Assembly (NCBI GenBank): GCA_964564015.1
Contig: CAZLZR010000017.1
Location: 11,003-75,002, forward strand
Direction: 5' to 3'
DNA: 64,000 nucleotides
Origin: Acetivibrio sp964564015
GTDB lineage: Bacteria; Bacillota; Clostridia; Acetivibrionales; Acetivibrionaceae
The notes beneath the pieces are model-generated. The model saw nothing but the letters and a program-made list of their open reading frames with translations, did not search any database and was not told where the DNA came from. This document shows, piece by piece, positions 17,482 to 25,694 of this stretch. Numbering within the stretch: the stretch's first letter is position 1; each line of letters starts with the position of its first letter. The position numbers and the translations under genes were made by a program.

Positions 17482-17513
17482 GACAATTCCCTTTTGTAGA
17501 GAATTGCCCTTTT
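17482..17513 (-). terminator. Terminator after the GH5 gene
   Basis: On the minus strand GGCAATTC pairs with GAATTGTC (17508-17501 with 17489-17482), followed by TTTTTATG. Confidence 0.8.
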
Positions 17514-17523
17514 TATTGCAAAA

Positions 17524-18936
17524 TTATTTCGCCGTTGTAAATTCTTTAATTATACCTAATAGGAACTGTTTATATACTCCAAAATCAATTGAATTCACCT
17601 TCCCATCTCCATTAACATCTGCTGCCTCCAAACCGTATTTATAAGTGAAGCTTTTAATCATACCAAGCAGGTATTGTTTGCATAATCCAAAGTCAATTGA
17701 ATTTGTGTTTCCGTCACCGTTTAAATCACCTACTACATATTCCGGTTCAACTATTACAGGACCTACGTTTTTTGCTTCCATTTTCTGCGAAAACGGCTTG
17801 AATACCGTTGATAACAATGGATCTCCATGTGTAATACAAAAATGGCTCTGTGTTATGTAATTGTAATTCCATAACAGAACGCCTGCTGCGTCATTTTCCA
17901 AAACCGTGTCAAAAACTGCATTCCAATACTCCTCTTTATCGTGTATGCTGTTAAATTCTCCAATTATAATCGGCTTTTTAACAACCTGGTGAGCATCATC
18001 AATCCAGGCCTTTACAAGAGTCCTTGTCTGGTCAGGAGAAAGATTTGCCCATGGCTCATCAGGATATGGATGTGCTGAGCAAAAATCTATGTAGGGCGAT
18101 TCATGAATATTGATAAAGGGATTTCCCTCGTCTCCTCCAAAACCGTATTTTGCTTCATGGCCTTCAATTCCAGTACCAACCATATGATTTGGGTCAAGAC
18201 TCTTTATGTAACCCGCCATTTCATCAACCCAGGCTCTCAGTGTAGTACCTGTAGAGTTCTCATTAATTGTGGCATCCTGATACCTTGGTTCATTCATCAG
18301 TTCCCATGCAAATATTGTGGTATCATCTTTGTAATTGATTCCAGTATAATGGTTAACCCTGTTTATAAAGCGCTCTGCATAAGCTTTGTAACCGGCTTTC
18401 AACTCTTCGTTCCTAAAAAATTCCGTCCTTGCATTGTGGTTTCCGTAAGGAAGTCCCTCCCATTTAAGTCTGGAATCTATTCCCCCATATGCCTCCCAAT
18501 AATTTTCCAAAGTAATTATTAACTTTATACCATGATTTTTAGCAGACACCATTATGTAGTCAAACAGCATAAATTCCTTTTCATTATATTCACCTTTTGA
18601 AATTTCAAATCCATGCCAGGTTTCGGTTGAAAAACCCCATGTTCTTACAACCTTAACTCCATCCTCTGCCATATCGCTCATAAAACTGTCAATCTTCTTT
18701 TTGTCCATATAGAGATTTTCAATGTAATCCCCTGTGTGGTCTATAGCACCGTCACCAAAGGTGAATAAATTATAGGCATTAACCCCTGCAAAATAAAACG
18801 GCTTACCATCCAACACAAACTGGGTACCGTTAGTAGTCACAAAACCGTCTGTTTCGGCTGCAAACGTATCAATTATTGGACAAACTACTACAAGAATCAT
18901 TACCAGAATAATTATACCTATTATATACTTTTTCAC
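17524..18936 (-). CDS. Cellulosomal GH5 glycoside hydrolase with type I dockerin (probable endo-beta-mannanase)
   Basis: A secreted 470-residue enzyme. The start is a GTG at 18934-18936, 7 nt after GGGGAG, giving an N-terminus VKKYIIGIIILVMILVVVCP that is a signal peptide or anchor. The GH5 barrel follows: the acid/base Glu in WELMNEPRY (about residue 216), CSAHPYPDEPW, and the nucleophile Glu in IIIGEFNS (about 327). The overall pattern (DGKPFYFAGVNAYNLF) is that of the GH5 mannanase subfamilies. The C-terminus (about 402-466) is a dockerin with two calcium loops, DLNGDGNTNSID and DVNGDGKVNSID, each followed by a KQYLLGMI-type recognition helix. It would dock onto a scaffoldin cohesin. Next to a GH26 dockerin enzyme, so a mannan-degrading pair is likely. 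Confidence 0.92.
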   Translation of the reverse strand: MKKYIIGIIILVMILVVVCPIIDTFAAETDGFVTTNGTQFVLDGKPFYFAGVNAYNLFTFGDGAIDHTGDYIENLYMDKKKIDSFMSDMAEDGVKVVRTWGFSTETWHGFEISKGEYNEKEFMLFDYIMVSAKNHGIKLIITLENYWEAYGGIDSRLKWEGLPYGNHNARTEFFRNEELKAGYKAYAERFINRVNHYTGINYKDDTTIFAWELMNEPRYQDATINENSTGTTLRAWVDEMAGYIKSLDPNHMVGTGIEGHEAKYGFGGDEGNPFINIHESPYIDFCSAHPYPDEPWANLSPDQTRTLVKAWIDDAHQVVKKPIIIGEFNSIHDKEEYWNAVFDTVLENDAAGVLLWNYNYITQSHFCITHGDPLLSTVFKPFSQKMEAKNVGPVIVEPEYVVGDLNGDGNTNSIDFGLCKQYLLGMIKSFTYKYGLEAADVNGDGKVNSIDFGVYKQFLLGIIKEFTTAK

Positions 18937-19206
18937 ATGATCACTCCCCAAGTAAAATAGATGTATAATTTATATTATTAAATATACATAACAAAATAAG
19001 ATGTAATAAATAATATTACTTTAGTTAAAACAAGATTATAATAGGAATATGGAAATTAGCTGAGAAAAATGATGCATTCAGAAAACTACAATGAATAGAG
19101 GTTTTTACAATTCCAAACTTCTTGCTTATATATTAATTATATATACAAAGTTAGTTTTTGTAAACACAAAAATCGGCTCACGCCCCTGTATGGTATTTTT
19201 AAATGC

Positions 19207-19264
19207 GAAGAATAATATTACAGAAACTTAAGTTTCGCAGTGTTTCTTCCATATTTTTCTTCAC
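19207..19264. repeat. Palindromic interspersed element, family B copy 2, uninterrupted
   Basis: Its left 34 bp (19207-19240) match 8212-8245 with few mismatches and its right 24 bp (19241-19264) match 8351-8374. The two halves are joined directly here, while in copy 1 they are 105 bp apart. The central GAAACTTAAGTTTC palindrome is conserved. Outer ends are more decayed than in copy 1. Confidence 0.7.
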
Positions 19265-19296
19265 CCAAATAGTATTCACCCAATGCTCCGTATGTA

Positions 19297-19345
19297 AAAC
19301 AAACAGTGCGAATTCGTTTAATATGCGAATTCGCACTGTTTGTTT
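19297..19345 (-). terminator. Long hairpin, probable terminator of the GH26 gene
   Basis: Arms 19297-19316 and 19326-19345 are a perfect 20-bp inverted repeat with a 9-nt loop, 200 bp after the GH26 stop. The minus-strand tail is TTTGTTTTAC. The unusual length might also serve as an mRNA 3' stabiliser. Confidence 0.65.
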
Positions 19346-19542
19346 CCTGCTACTTATACTAAATGTATTATTTCCGGAATTTATTTCTTCCTTCCTTCAA
19401 AAATGTCTGTGTAGTTAGAAGACTCTGCCAGGTATACAACTTCTGAATATAGCGCTGATTAACAAAAATCACTAGCTACTTCATTTATTTTTTAATACAT
19501 TTTTGTGATCTCATTGGATCTAAATTATTACTTTTAATATCC

Positions 19543-20688
19543 TCAGAAGCTTTTTATCATACCAAGCAAATACTGCTTCAACAATCCAAAATCTATAGAA
19601 TTTACCGAACCATCGGAATTTACATCTGCTGTTTTACTTTTACTTGTGACAACACTGTCCATACCTAATAAGAATTTTTTCAATTCTGCAAAATCAAAAG
19701 AATTTATTGATTTATCATTATTAACATCTCCAACTATATAATCCTGTTCCTGTGAATCTCCAGCTATTGCTTTAACATAAGCATCAAGAGCTGCCTGACT
19801 TGAATTTATTCTCCAATCAGTCTCCTTATTTTGATTAAACCAAACAACCGCAAAAACATTGCCATATGACGATCTAATTTTATTAAATGATTGGGTAATC
19901 CAAGTTGGCTTATCTCCACCTACTTCGGTAGCAGCCCATTCTGCTATTATGACCTTTTTGTTAGTGGACTTTATTGCACTGTATGCATCAGCAAATATTT
20001 CATCAAAGCTTTGCCATCTACTTCCCCATGATTGTGTCGTACCCCAGTTATATCCATCTATTGAAACGTAATCAACATATTCATCTCCAGGGTAATGAGC
20101 CATATAAGTTGAACCCGAGCCAACATTTGAGCAGTTTACATTATATACCCATTTGACATTGCTGACACCTTGTGCTCTAAATATGTCTACTATATGCTTA
20201 AATGCTGCTTTAACAGTTTCACTGGTATTAACTCCCGACGTATATCCTATACCCCATGGATACCAATCGCCATTTGATTCATGGAGAGGTCTTAACCATA
20301 TTTCCTTTCCAAATGACTTTATATCGTTTGCCATTCTTGTTATGTAAGCATCAGCTTTCCCATTGTTAATATCAACTGAATTATACTCCCATGGTTCCCA
20401 TGTAACCATTAAGACTGAACCGTTCGCACTTGCAGCTTCAGCCATAGGCCTTACAAAACTAAAATCAGTACTCCAGTTTATAAATGAATGCACAATGTCA
20501 AGCTTTCTTTGTTGTAATTGCTGGAACTCTTTAATGTTGCTTTCTGAAGGTTGAGTTCCTACCCACGCACCTATCAGTAAATCATTTCCACTTGCCATCA
20601 GCGAATTGTTAGTCACACCATTGATTACCATAGGTAATAAACTAAAAATAATGCCACACGAAATAATTAGTGCAAAAACCTTTTTCAT
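19543..20688 (-). CDS. Cellulosomal GH26 glycoside hydrolase with type I dockerin (probable endo-beta-1,4-mannanase)
   Basis: A secreted 381-residue enzyme. The ATG of MKKVFALIISCGIIFSLLP follows a CAGGGGG site; an upstream in-frame ATG at 20718 lacks one. After the signal peptide comes the GH26 barrel: IWLRPLHESNGDWYPWG holds the acid/base Glu (about residue 137) and VIIAEWAATEVGG the nucleophile Glu (about 250), the two GH26 signatures. The dockerin (from about 317) has loops DVNNDKSINSFD and DVNSDGSVNSID, the first lacking the usual Gly at the sixth position, then the LKQYLLGMIKSF helix. It would cut mannan backbones within the cellulosome. An AraC-type regulator is divergent from it. Confidence 0.92.
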   Translation of the reverse strand: MKKVFALIISCGIIFSLLPMVINGVTNNSLMASGNDLLIGAWVGTQPSESNIKEFQQLQQRKLDIVHSFINWSTDFSFVRPMAEAASANGSVLMVTWEPWEYNSVDINNGKADAYITRMANDIKSFGKEIWLRPLHESNGDWYPWGIGYTSGVNTSETVKAAFKHIVDIFRAQGVSNVKWVYNVNCSNVGSGSTYMAHYPGDEYVDYVSIDGYNWGTTQSWGSRWQSFDEIFADAYSAIKSTNKKVIIAEWAATEVGGDKPTWITQSFNKIRSSYGNVFAVVWFNQNKETDWRINSSQAALDAYVKAIAGDSQEQDYIVGDVNNDKSINSFDFAELKKFLLGMDSVVTSKSKTADVNSDGSVNSIDFGLLKQYLLGMIKSF

Positions 20689-20992
20689 TACATATACCCC
20701 CTGTATATTTTTATACATTATCTAATTCAATTATATAAACGCACGTCCATGAATACAATTGTCACATATCACTTTATTGTAATATATTACTCAATCCTTA
20801 TAAATCCTTATAAATTCTATACCACAAAATCACTTCAATGTGTTATCATTTTATTAATATCGGCAATTATCAAGTAACCAAATTAATTATTAGAAAATGC
20901 GAAACACAAAAATAGGAAGTGTATTATTGGCATTATGAAAGATTAGAAATTAGTAATGCTATAAAACACTGGTAAGGAAGATTTGGTGTAAT
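20689..20992. other. Divergent intergenic region of GH26 and the AraC-type gene
   Basis: About 300 bp of AT-rich sequence that must hold the promoters of both genes. TATAAATCCTTATAAATTC near 20797-20815 contains a short direct repeat AATCCTTATAAAT, a possible regulator site. I see no clear dyad. Confidence 0.4.
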
Positions 20993-21892
20993 ATGGTTAA
21001 TGACAAACAATCAATATTTAATCCCTATATTATTGAAGTTTTTTATACCCATGAAAAAAATGTCCCCTATACTGTGGGAACCCATTTTGAAAAGAGAGTT
21101 GTCAGGTTCTATGAGCTAGAACTAATTACAGGAGGAAATGGAACTATTATTACCAACGGTAAAACTGCTAAAGTCTCAAAAGGAGATGTGTTTTTAAGGG
21201 AGCCCGGCACAATAGTTGAAGGATATTCAGGTTATTATTTTATTGTCATTGTGTTTGACGCTTTCTATGATATCTCCAGAAAAGAGCTTTACGCTACCTC
21301 CACCCCTTATTGGATAACAGATGAAAAATCAATGCTCCGCAATATCGGATTTTTCAAAGACGTGCCTTATAAACTTACAACTTTCAATTATGAGATTGAG
21401 TACTTATTCCAGTCAGTATTCAATGAGTTTATTAAAAATCAGCAGAATTGCCAGCTGATTTTGAAGGCGCACCTTATGAGCATATTAAATCTCTTACTTG
21501 TATCCCCGGAAAACACTATCAAAAGAATTAAAACACGGTCTTTCGATAGTAATTATGAAATAATAAAAGCTTCTCAAAAGTATATAGATAACAACCTACA
21601 TAAAGATTTGACCTTGTTAGGTCTTGCCGAAATGAGTGGTGTAAGTAAAAATTTTTATTGCAAAATATTTAAAAGTATAATCGGACTATCCCCATTTGAC
21701 TATATTATCCAAAGCCGAATGAATACGGCAAAAAGATTATTGGCTACAACAAATTTAAAAATATCCGACATAAGTATTATGTGCGGCATAAACAACATAA
21801 CATACTTTCATAAGCTTTTTAAAAAACATGTTAAAATCACTCCTGCAAATTTTCGTGAAAGATTCAGTTTCACAAAAGCCAAATACAAATAG
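20993..21892 (+). CDS. AraC/XylS-family transcriptional regulator
   Basis: A 299-residue regulator. The N-terminal part (about 35-100, FYELELITGGNGTIITNGKTAKVSKGDVFLREPG) is a cupin effector-binding domain. The C-terminal 100 residues hold two helix-turn-helix units: LTLLGLAEMSGVSKNFYCKIFKSIIGLSPFDYI and ISDISIMCGINNITYFHKLFKKHVKITPANFRE, the latter being the AraC signature. It is divergent from the GH26 gene, so control of mannanase genes by a sugar or oligosaccharide is the natural guess but is inference only. Confidence 0.88.
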   Translation: MVNDKQSIFNPYIIEVFYTHEKNVPYTVGTHFEKRVVRFYELELITGGNGTIITNGKTAKVSKGDVFLREPGTIVEGYSGYYFIVIVFDAFYDISRKELYATSTPYWITDEKSMLRNIGFFKDVPYKLTTFNYEIEYLFQSVFNEFIKNQQNCQLILKAHLMSILNLLLVSPENTIKRIKTRSFDSNYEIIKASQKYIDNNLHKDLTLLGLAEMSGVSKNFYCKIFKSIIGLSPFDYIIQSRMNTAKRLLATTNLKISDISIMCGINNITYFHKLFKKHVKITPANFRERFSFTKAKYK

Positions 21893-22042
21893 TCAAAGAA
21901 ACAACCAGAGATAGCAGTACTTTTAATAAATAAAGGGAGTGAATTACTAAAATCGAAATAACAAAAGGCTAAGCATTGCGGCAACAAGCCATACCCGGAT
22001 TAAATGCCGGTACGAAGAAAAAAGAATTCCAACCAAAACTAA

Positions 22043-22065
22043 AAGCACCAGACCTTCTAGTGCTT
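22043..22065 (-). terminator. Terminator of the 72-residue protein gene
   Basis: AAGCAC (22043-22048) pairs with GTGCTT (22060-22065); on the minus strand the stem is followed by TTAGTTTT. Confidence 0.55.
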
Positions 22066-22082
22066 GTATAAATCTAACCAAA

Positions 22083-22301
22083 TTAAAACAGCTTTTTAAT
22101 TGAACCTAATATGTCACCAGCTTTATCAATAGAAATTTTACCTTTAACTCCCTGAATCAATGCATTAATCTGATCATCAGGGAGATCAATTCCCACAACT
22201 GATTCCAAGGCTTTAACAGGATCACTGGTAAATTTAGCAGCAAATTCTTTATCGTCTTTAATTTTCGTAACAATTTCTTGTATCTTAGCATTTATATCCA
22301 T
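22083..22301 (-). CDS. Small conserved protein of unknown function (72 residues)
   Basis: An acidic to neutral 72-residue soluble protein starting MDINAKIQEIVTKIKDDKEF and containing FTSDPVKALESVVGIDLPDD, then INALIQGVKGKISIDKAGDILGSIKKLF. GAGGAGG lies 10 nt before the ATG; a TTG two codons upstream is the only other choice. The layout, a helical front ending in a DP-x-ALE-x-x-x-GIDLPDD motif, recalls Nif11/nitrile-hydratase-type leader peptides of RiPP precursors, but it lacks a distinct Cys/Ser/Thr-rich core and no maturase is nearby. It follows the acyl-CoA synthetase-like gene on the same strand. Function unknown. Confidence 0.75.
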   Translation of the reverse strand: MDINAKIQEIVTKIKDDKEFAAKFTSDPVKALESVVGIDLPDDQINALIQGVKGKISIDKAGDILGSIKKLF

Positions 22302-22423
22302 ATGCAAACATCCTCCTCAGTATATTATAATTTTAATTTTCATGGTCAATTTTATTACATTCTAACATACTATTCTCAGTAATACAATTAACTCTATTAG
22401 CGCTGATAGCACAAAGGCACAAA

Positions 22424-24070
22424 CTAATACCGTTTTATTTTTTTAGAAGTTGTCTTGTCAAACTCTTCATTTCTGATAACTACCTTAGTAACATTTTTAT
22501 AAACAGGAAGCTTACTAGTTACCTTTTTTATATCCTTTAACACATCTGATGAAGTTTTTTCTTCGCTTAAGAAAACCTCTGCCATAAGAGATTTTTCATC
22601 ACCATCTTCATCAATAAGTCCTCTCACAACAACCTCTGTTACATAATCAATTCCCTGAATATATCCCTCTATCTCTTCAGGATAAATATTTTTGCCGTTA
22701 TTAAGTACAATCATATTCTTTTTTCTTCCTGTGATTACAAGCTGCTCTTTATCATTTACATAGCCGTAATCCCCTGTATAAAACCAACCATCCTTTAGTA
22801 CCTCTGCTGTTTTTTCTGGTTGTTTGTAATAGCCAAGCATTACAATTTCACCCTTTACACATATTTCGCCAATACCCTCATCATTTGGGTTGTCTATCCT
22901 CAATTCAATACACGGAAGCTTTATACCCGTAGTATTATAATCATTAAACATATCGTGGTTTGCACTTACCAAGGGGGAACATTCGGTAATTCCATAACCG
23001 TTTATGAGGCTAATGCCGATGTCATCGAAAAATTCTCCAATTTCCGGACGAATTGGTGCTCCACCACATACAATTTTCCGCAATCTACCTCCAAAGGCTT
23101 TATGAATGGATTTAAAGAATACTTTTCTCAAATCAATACCCATCCTTCGCAACGCATTGCTTACCACAATCAATTTAGAAAATGCCTTTTCTTTTCCCGA
23201 ATCTTTTATGGTTTTGAGTATTTTAGAACGGAAAACCTGAACAAAGGCAGGAACAAGGTAAATGTATGATGGTCTGTATAGTTGAAGGTTCTTCAATACA
23301 TTGGTTAGGCTATCGTTTATACAAATTGTTGAGTGCTTATGAAGTGACACCAAAATACCACTAACAGCCTCATATGTATGATGATAGGGTAAAACAGACA
23401 AACAGGTATCGTATACCGTCGATACCTGCAACCCATAATAAACACTTGATACCAGATTATGCTCCGACAACATAACGCCTTTTGCGCTGCCCGTTGTACC
23501 CGATGTATATACAAGTAGCTTGAGTCCATTAGAATCACTAGTCAATGCCCGGTACTTTTGAGCATCACATTTCTTTCCATATTCAATCAGCTTATCAAAA
23601 GATAGAAAGTTCCCACTATCAACAGTACGGTCAAATCCTATATATAGTTTGACGTTAGGAAGCCTATCTGTATTGTTCATAAACAGTTCTTCGTGTTTTT
23701 GGGTGTAAAAAACAACACTGCTCTCACTATCATTAAGAACATTTAATATATCCTCCGCTGAAAGCTCATTATCAACGGGTACATATACACCGGAGCTTTT
23801 AAGTACTGTAAGATAGGTTAAAATCCATTTGTAACTGTTTTTACCTATACATGCAATGTGTTTGTCAGCAAACCCCATTTCAGTCAATGCAGCACCAAGC
23901 CATATAGTCTGCTGTTCAAATTGAGAATAACTTATCTCAATAATTACATCTTTATCCTCCTTGTACTTAAATGCAGTTTTATCTCCTGCCTCCTTAACAG
24001 CTATATCAAGCATTTCCTTGATACTATTGAACTTTGCAACTTTGTAATATGAGAAATTTCCTTTTTTCAT
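22424..24070 (-). CDS. AMP-dependent acyl-CoA synthetase / ligase
   Basis: A 548-residue adenylating enzyme of the ANL superfamily. LLVYTSGTTGSAKGVMLSEHN is the AMP-binding loop, INGYGITECSPLVSAN the A5 motif, GWFYTGDYGYVNDKEQLVITGRKKNMIVLNNGKNIYPEEIE the A7-A8 hinge, and the catalytic Lys sits in KTTSKKIKRY at the end. It matches long-chain fatty-acid CoA ligases, which activate acids as acyl-AMP then acyl-CoA, but an acyl-ACP or other carboxylate ligase is possible. It is a single gene, with a 72-residue protein behind it and no fatty-acid genes beside it. Confidence 0.9.
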   Translation of the reverse strand: MKKGNFSYYKVAKFNSIKEMLDIAVKEAGDKTAFKYKEDKDVIIEISYSQFEQQTIWLGAALTEMGFADKHIACIGKNSYKWILTYLTVLKSSGVYVPVDNELSAEDILNVLNDSESSVVFYTQKHEELFMNNTDRLPNVKLYIGFDRTVDSGNFLSFDKLIEYGKKCDAQKYRALTSDSNGLKLLVYTSGTTGSAKGVMLSEHNLVSSVYYGLQVSTVYDTCLSVLPYHHTYEAVSGILVSLHKHSTICINDSLTNVLKNLQLYRPSYIYLVPAFVQVFRSKILKTIKDSGKEKAFSKLIVVSNALRRMGIDLRKVFFKSIHKAFGGRLRKIVCGGAPIRPEIGEFFDDIGISLINGYGITECSPLVSANHDMFNDYNTTGIKLPCIELRIDNPNDEGIGEICVKGEIVMLGYYKQPEKTAEVLKDGWFYTGDYGYVNDKEQLVITGRKKNMIVLNNGKNIYPEEIEGYIQGIDYVTEVVVRGLIDEDGDEKSLMAEVFLSEEKTSSDVLKDIKKVTSKLPVYKNVTKVVIRNEEFDKTTSKKIKRY

Positions 24071-24206
24071 AAATTAATACTTGCCTCTTTTCAAAAAATA
24101 GTAGTTACTTTTTATATTATACAATATATTATGAATTAATATTGCAATTTCTAAAACAACAGGGACATATCTTAAATCCACTAATTATGAAAATCCCTTA
24201 AACGGT

Positions 24207-25424
24207 TTATTTTTCTGCATCTAGCGGTTTTAATTCCTTATAGAATGCATTTACCAAGCTTTTATATCCATACTCCTTTATTGTGTGGTATCTTATATTA
24301 TAATTAGCCTTTGTATGCTTTCCTGTCGCTATGTAACGTATACACTCAAGCAAATATGTATCTAGCTTATGAAGACTTTCAGATGTATTTATTAAGGGAA
24401 AGAACCACCTTGTCCAAGTCAGTTCATGCTTATTCGGATTATTGTACAGCTTATTGTTTATCGCTTTTATGTAAGCTCTTAGCGCTCTCTCATCTGAAGC
24501 ATTATTCTTTATCTTCCACCTATAAAGTGTTCTTGCCTTTCTTCTAATCTTACCCTTCATCTTTTTGAGTGAAACATCAGATATATCCACAACTCCACTT
24601 TTATACTTTATACCCAGGTAGTTCCATTGGTTATTTGGTTCTGAATAACAAATCTTTTTAGGGTTGAGTGTCAGCCTTTCGTTAAACAGGTAGCTTTCAA
24701 TAAATTCCCTATATTCTTCCAATTCAACCTTCGATTTTGCAAAAACAATTATGTCATCAGAATACCTCGCATAGATGATTTTTTCATTCTGAAAATGCCA
24801 ATCCAGATCTGTCAAATACAAATTTGCCAAAAACGACGATATCGGAACCCCCGCCATTATTCCCTTAGTTTCTTCTATTATTACTCCCTCTTCACTAACC
24901 ACATACGGATTCAGCAATATCTCTTTGATAAACATATATGTACATTCTTCATCCTGCAATACTTTTTGTAAACGTAACAGTATCCTTTCGACATCCACAG
25001 AATTGAAATAGTCATGGATGTCTAGCTTATAGGAGTAATACTCACTGATATCCGATTGATTTACAAGTGATGAAATCGCTTTTCTGACTCCCTGATCATG
25101 TCTAAACGAAAATAGATTTTCTGCGAAAATCTTGTCCTTATCATGTAACAAAAAGGCAAGCATCTTAAGGACATAATTCTCCGTTTCATCATATGTGTAC
25201 ACTATTCTCTTTTTACCAACACCCATTTTATTCAAAGTATATTTATGTGGATATGGAAACGGAACATGATTATTAATATTATCCAAAACAACACTGTACT
25301 TTCGCTCATCTATGTATTCCCTAAGTTGACGTAAATCCCTTTTTCCAATATGATCACTGCTTTCACAGTATGTATAGTATTTCTCCCATTCCATAGGATT
25401 TTTCATTCTATCAAGGTAATCCAT
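24207..25424 (-). CDS. Stand-alone reverse transcriptase, not group II intron type (candidate defence or retron-like RT)
   Basis: A 405-residue reverse transcriptase. Motifs in order: KKRIVY (71-76) and FSFRHDQGVRKAI (105-117) in the fingers, KLDIHDYFNSVD with catalytic D135, GIMAGVPISSFLANLYL (188-204), YARYSDDIIVFA with catalytic YSDD at 221-224, and LNPKKICY...NYLGIKY (253-274). The last 120 residues are a basic helical region (GKIRRKARTLYRWK) and a conserved-looking IRYIATGKHTKANYNIRYHTIKEYGYKSLV. There is no maturase X domain, no HNH endonuclease and no retron VTG motif. The active site is YSDD rather than YADD. AGGAG sits 5 nt before the ATG. A predicted structured RNA with its own promoter lies directly upstream on the same strand. 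The RT assignment is firm; membership of a known DRT/UG group cannot be settled from sequence alone. Confidence 0.93.
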   Translation of the reverse strand: MDYLDRMKNPMEWEKYYTYCESSDHIGKRDLRQLREYIDERKYSVVLDNINNHVPFPYPHKYTLNKMGVGKKRIVYTYDETENYVLKMLAFLLHDKDKIFAENLFSFRHDQGVRKAISSLVNQSDISEYYSYKLDIHDYFNSVDVERILLRLQKVLQDEECTYMFIKEILLNPYVVSEEGVIIEETKGIMAGVPISSFLANLYLTDLDWHFQNEKIIYARYSDDIIVFAKSKVELEEYREFIESYLFNERLTLNPKKICYSEPNNQWNYLGIKYKSGVVDISDVSLKKMKGKIRRKARTLYRWKIKNNASDERALRAYIKAINNKLYNNPNKHELTWTRWFFPLINTSESLHKLDTYLLECIRYIATGKHTKANYNIRYHTIKEYGYKSLVNAFYKELKPLDAEK

Positions 25425-25491
25425 CTCATCTCCTGAAACCAGATAAATTGCTTAATCCACTCCATATTAAGCCAGTTTTTTAATCAATGTT

Positions 25492-25623
25492 AAAAAAAAT
25501 AGAGAAGAAATATCTTAAACGAATGAAATTCGTAACGGGGCGATACAGAATTCAACTACCTGCACAGTTTTTAAACGATTTCTGCTGCGCCTCTTGCAGG
25601 TGCAAATACGCATTCTTCTCTAT
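25492..25623 (-). ncRNA. Predicted structured RNA upstream of the reverse transcriptase
   Basis: On the minus strand an RNA from 25623 to about 25499 is closed by a perfect 11-bp helix: 25623-25613 pairs with 25509-25499. It is followed at once by eight U (25499-25492), as in an intrinsic terminator. Inside are a hairpin with 6-bp stem and 3-nt loop (25533-25519) and a 7-bp helix ACCTGCA/TGCAGGT (25601-25595 with 25564-25558) enclosing 30 nt with an alternative GCGCAG/CTGTGC helix. The predicted promoter puts +1 on the first base of the closing helix. The RT start codon is about 70 nt beyond the U-run. The a1/a2-like closing helix recalls retron ncRNAs, though the RT is not retron-like. Function unknown. 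Confidence 0.65.
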
Positions 25624-25629
25624 AATAGG

Positions 25630-25658
25630 ATTATACATAATACCATCTTTTCAATCAA
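25630..25658 (-). promoter_or_regulatory. Predicted promoter of the RT-associated RNA
   Basis: Minus strand TTGATT (25658-25653), 17 bp, TATAAT (25635-25630). The start expected 7 bases on is 25623, the first base of the closing helix. Confidence 0.6.
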
Positions 25659-25694
25659 GCCTAATTTTATAAGATGAGCTTCTGACCTCAATTA

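Larger units (their letters stand above)
18937..19542. other. Intergenic stretch between the two glycosidases
   Basis: Holds the family B palindromic repeat (19207-19264) and a 20-bp perfect hairpin (19297-19345). No gene is visible. Confidence 0.6.

Noticed and set aside
24207..25424. The reverse transcriptase as a group II intron protein
   Set aside because: No maturase X domain, DNA-binding or HNH region follows the RT motifs, the fingers are short, and I see no domain V hairpin or intron ends around the gene.
24207..25623. A classical retron
   Set aside because: The closing helix of the RNA resembles a1/a2, but the RT lacks the VTG motif and has YSDD rather than YADD, and the RNA has no clear long msd hairpin. 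Kept only as retron-like.
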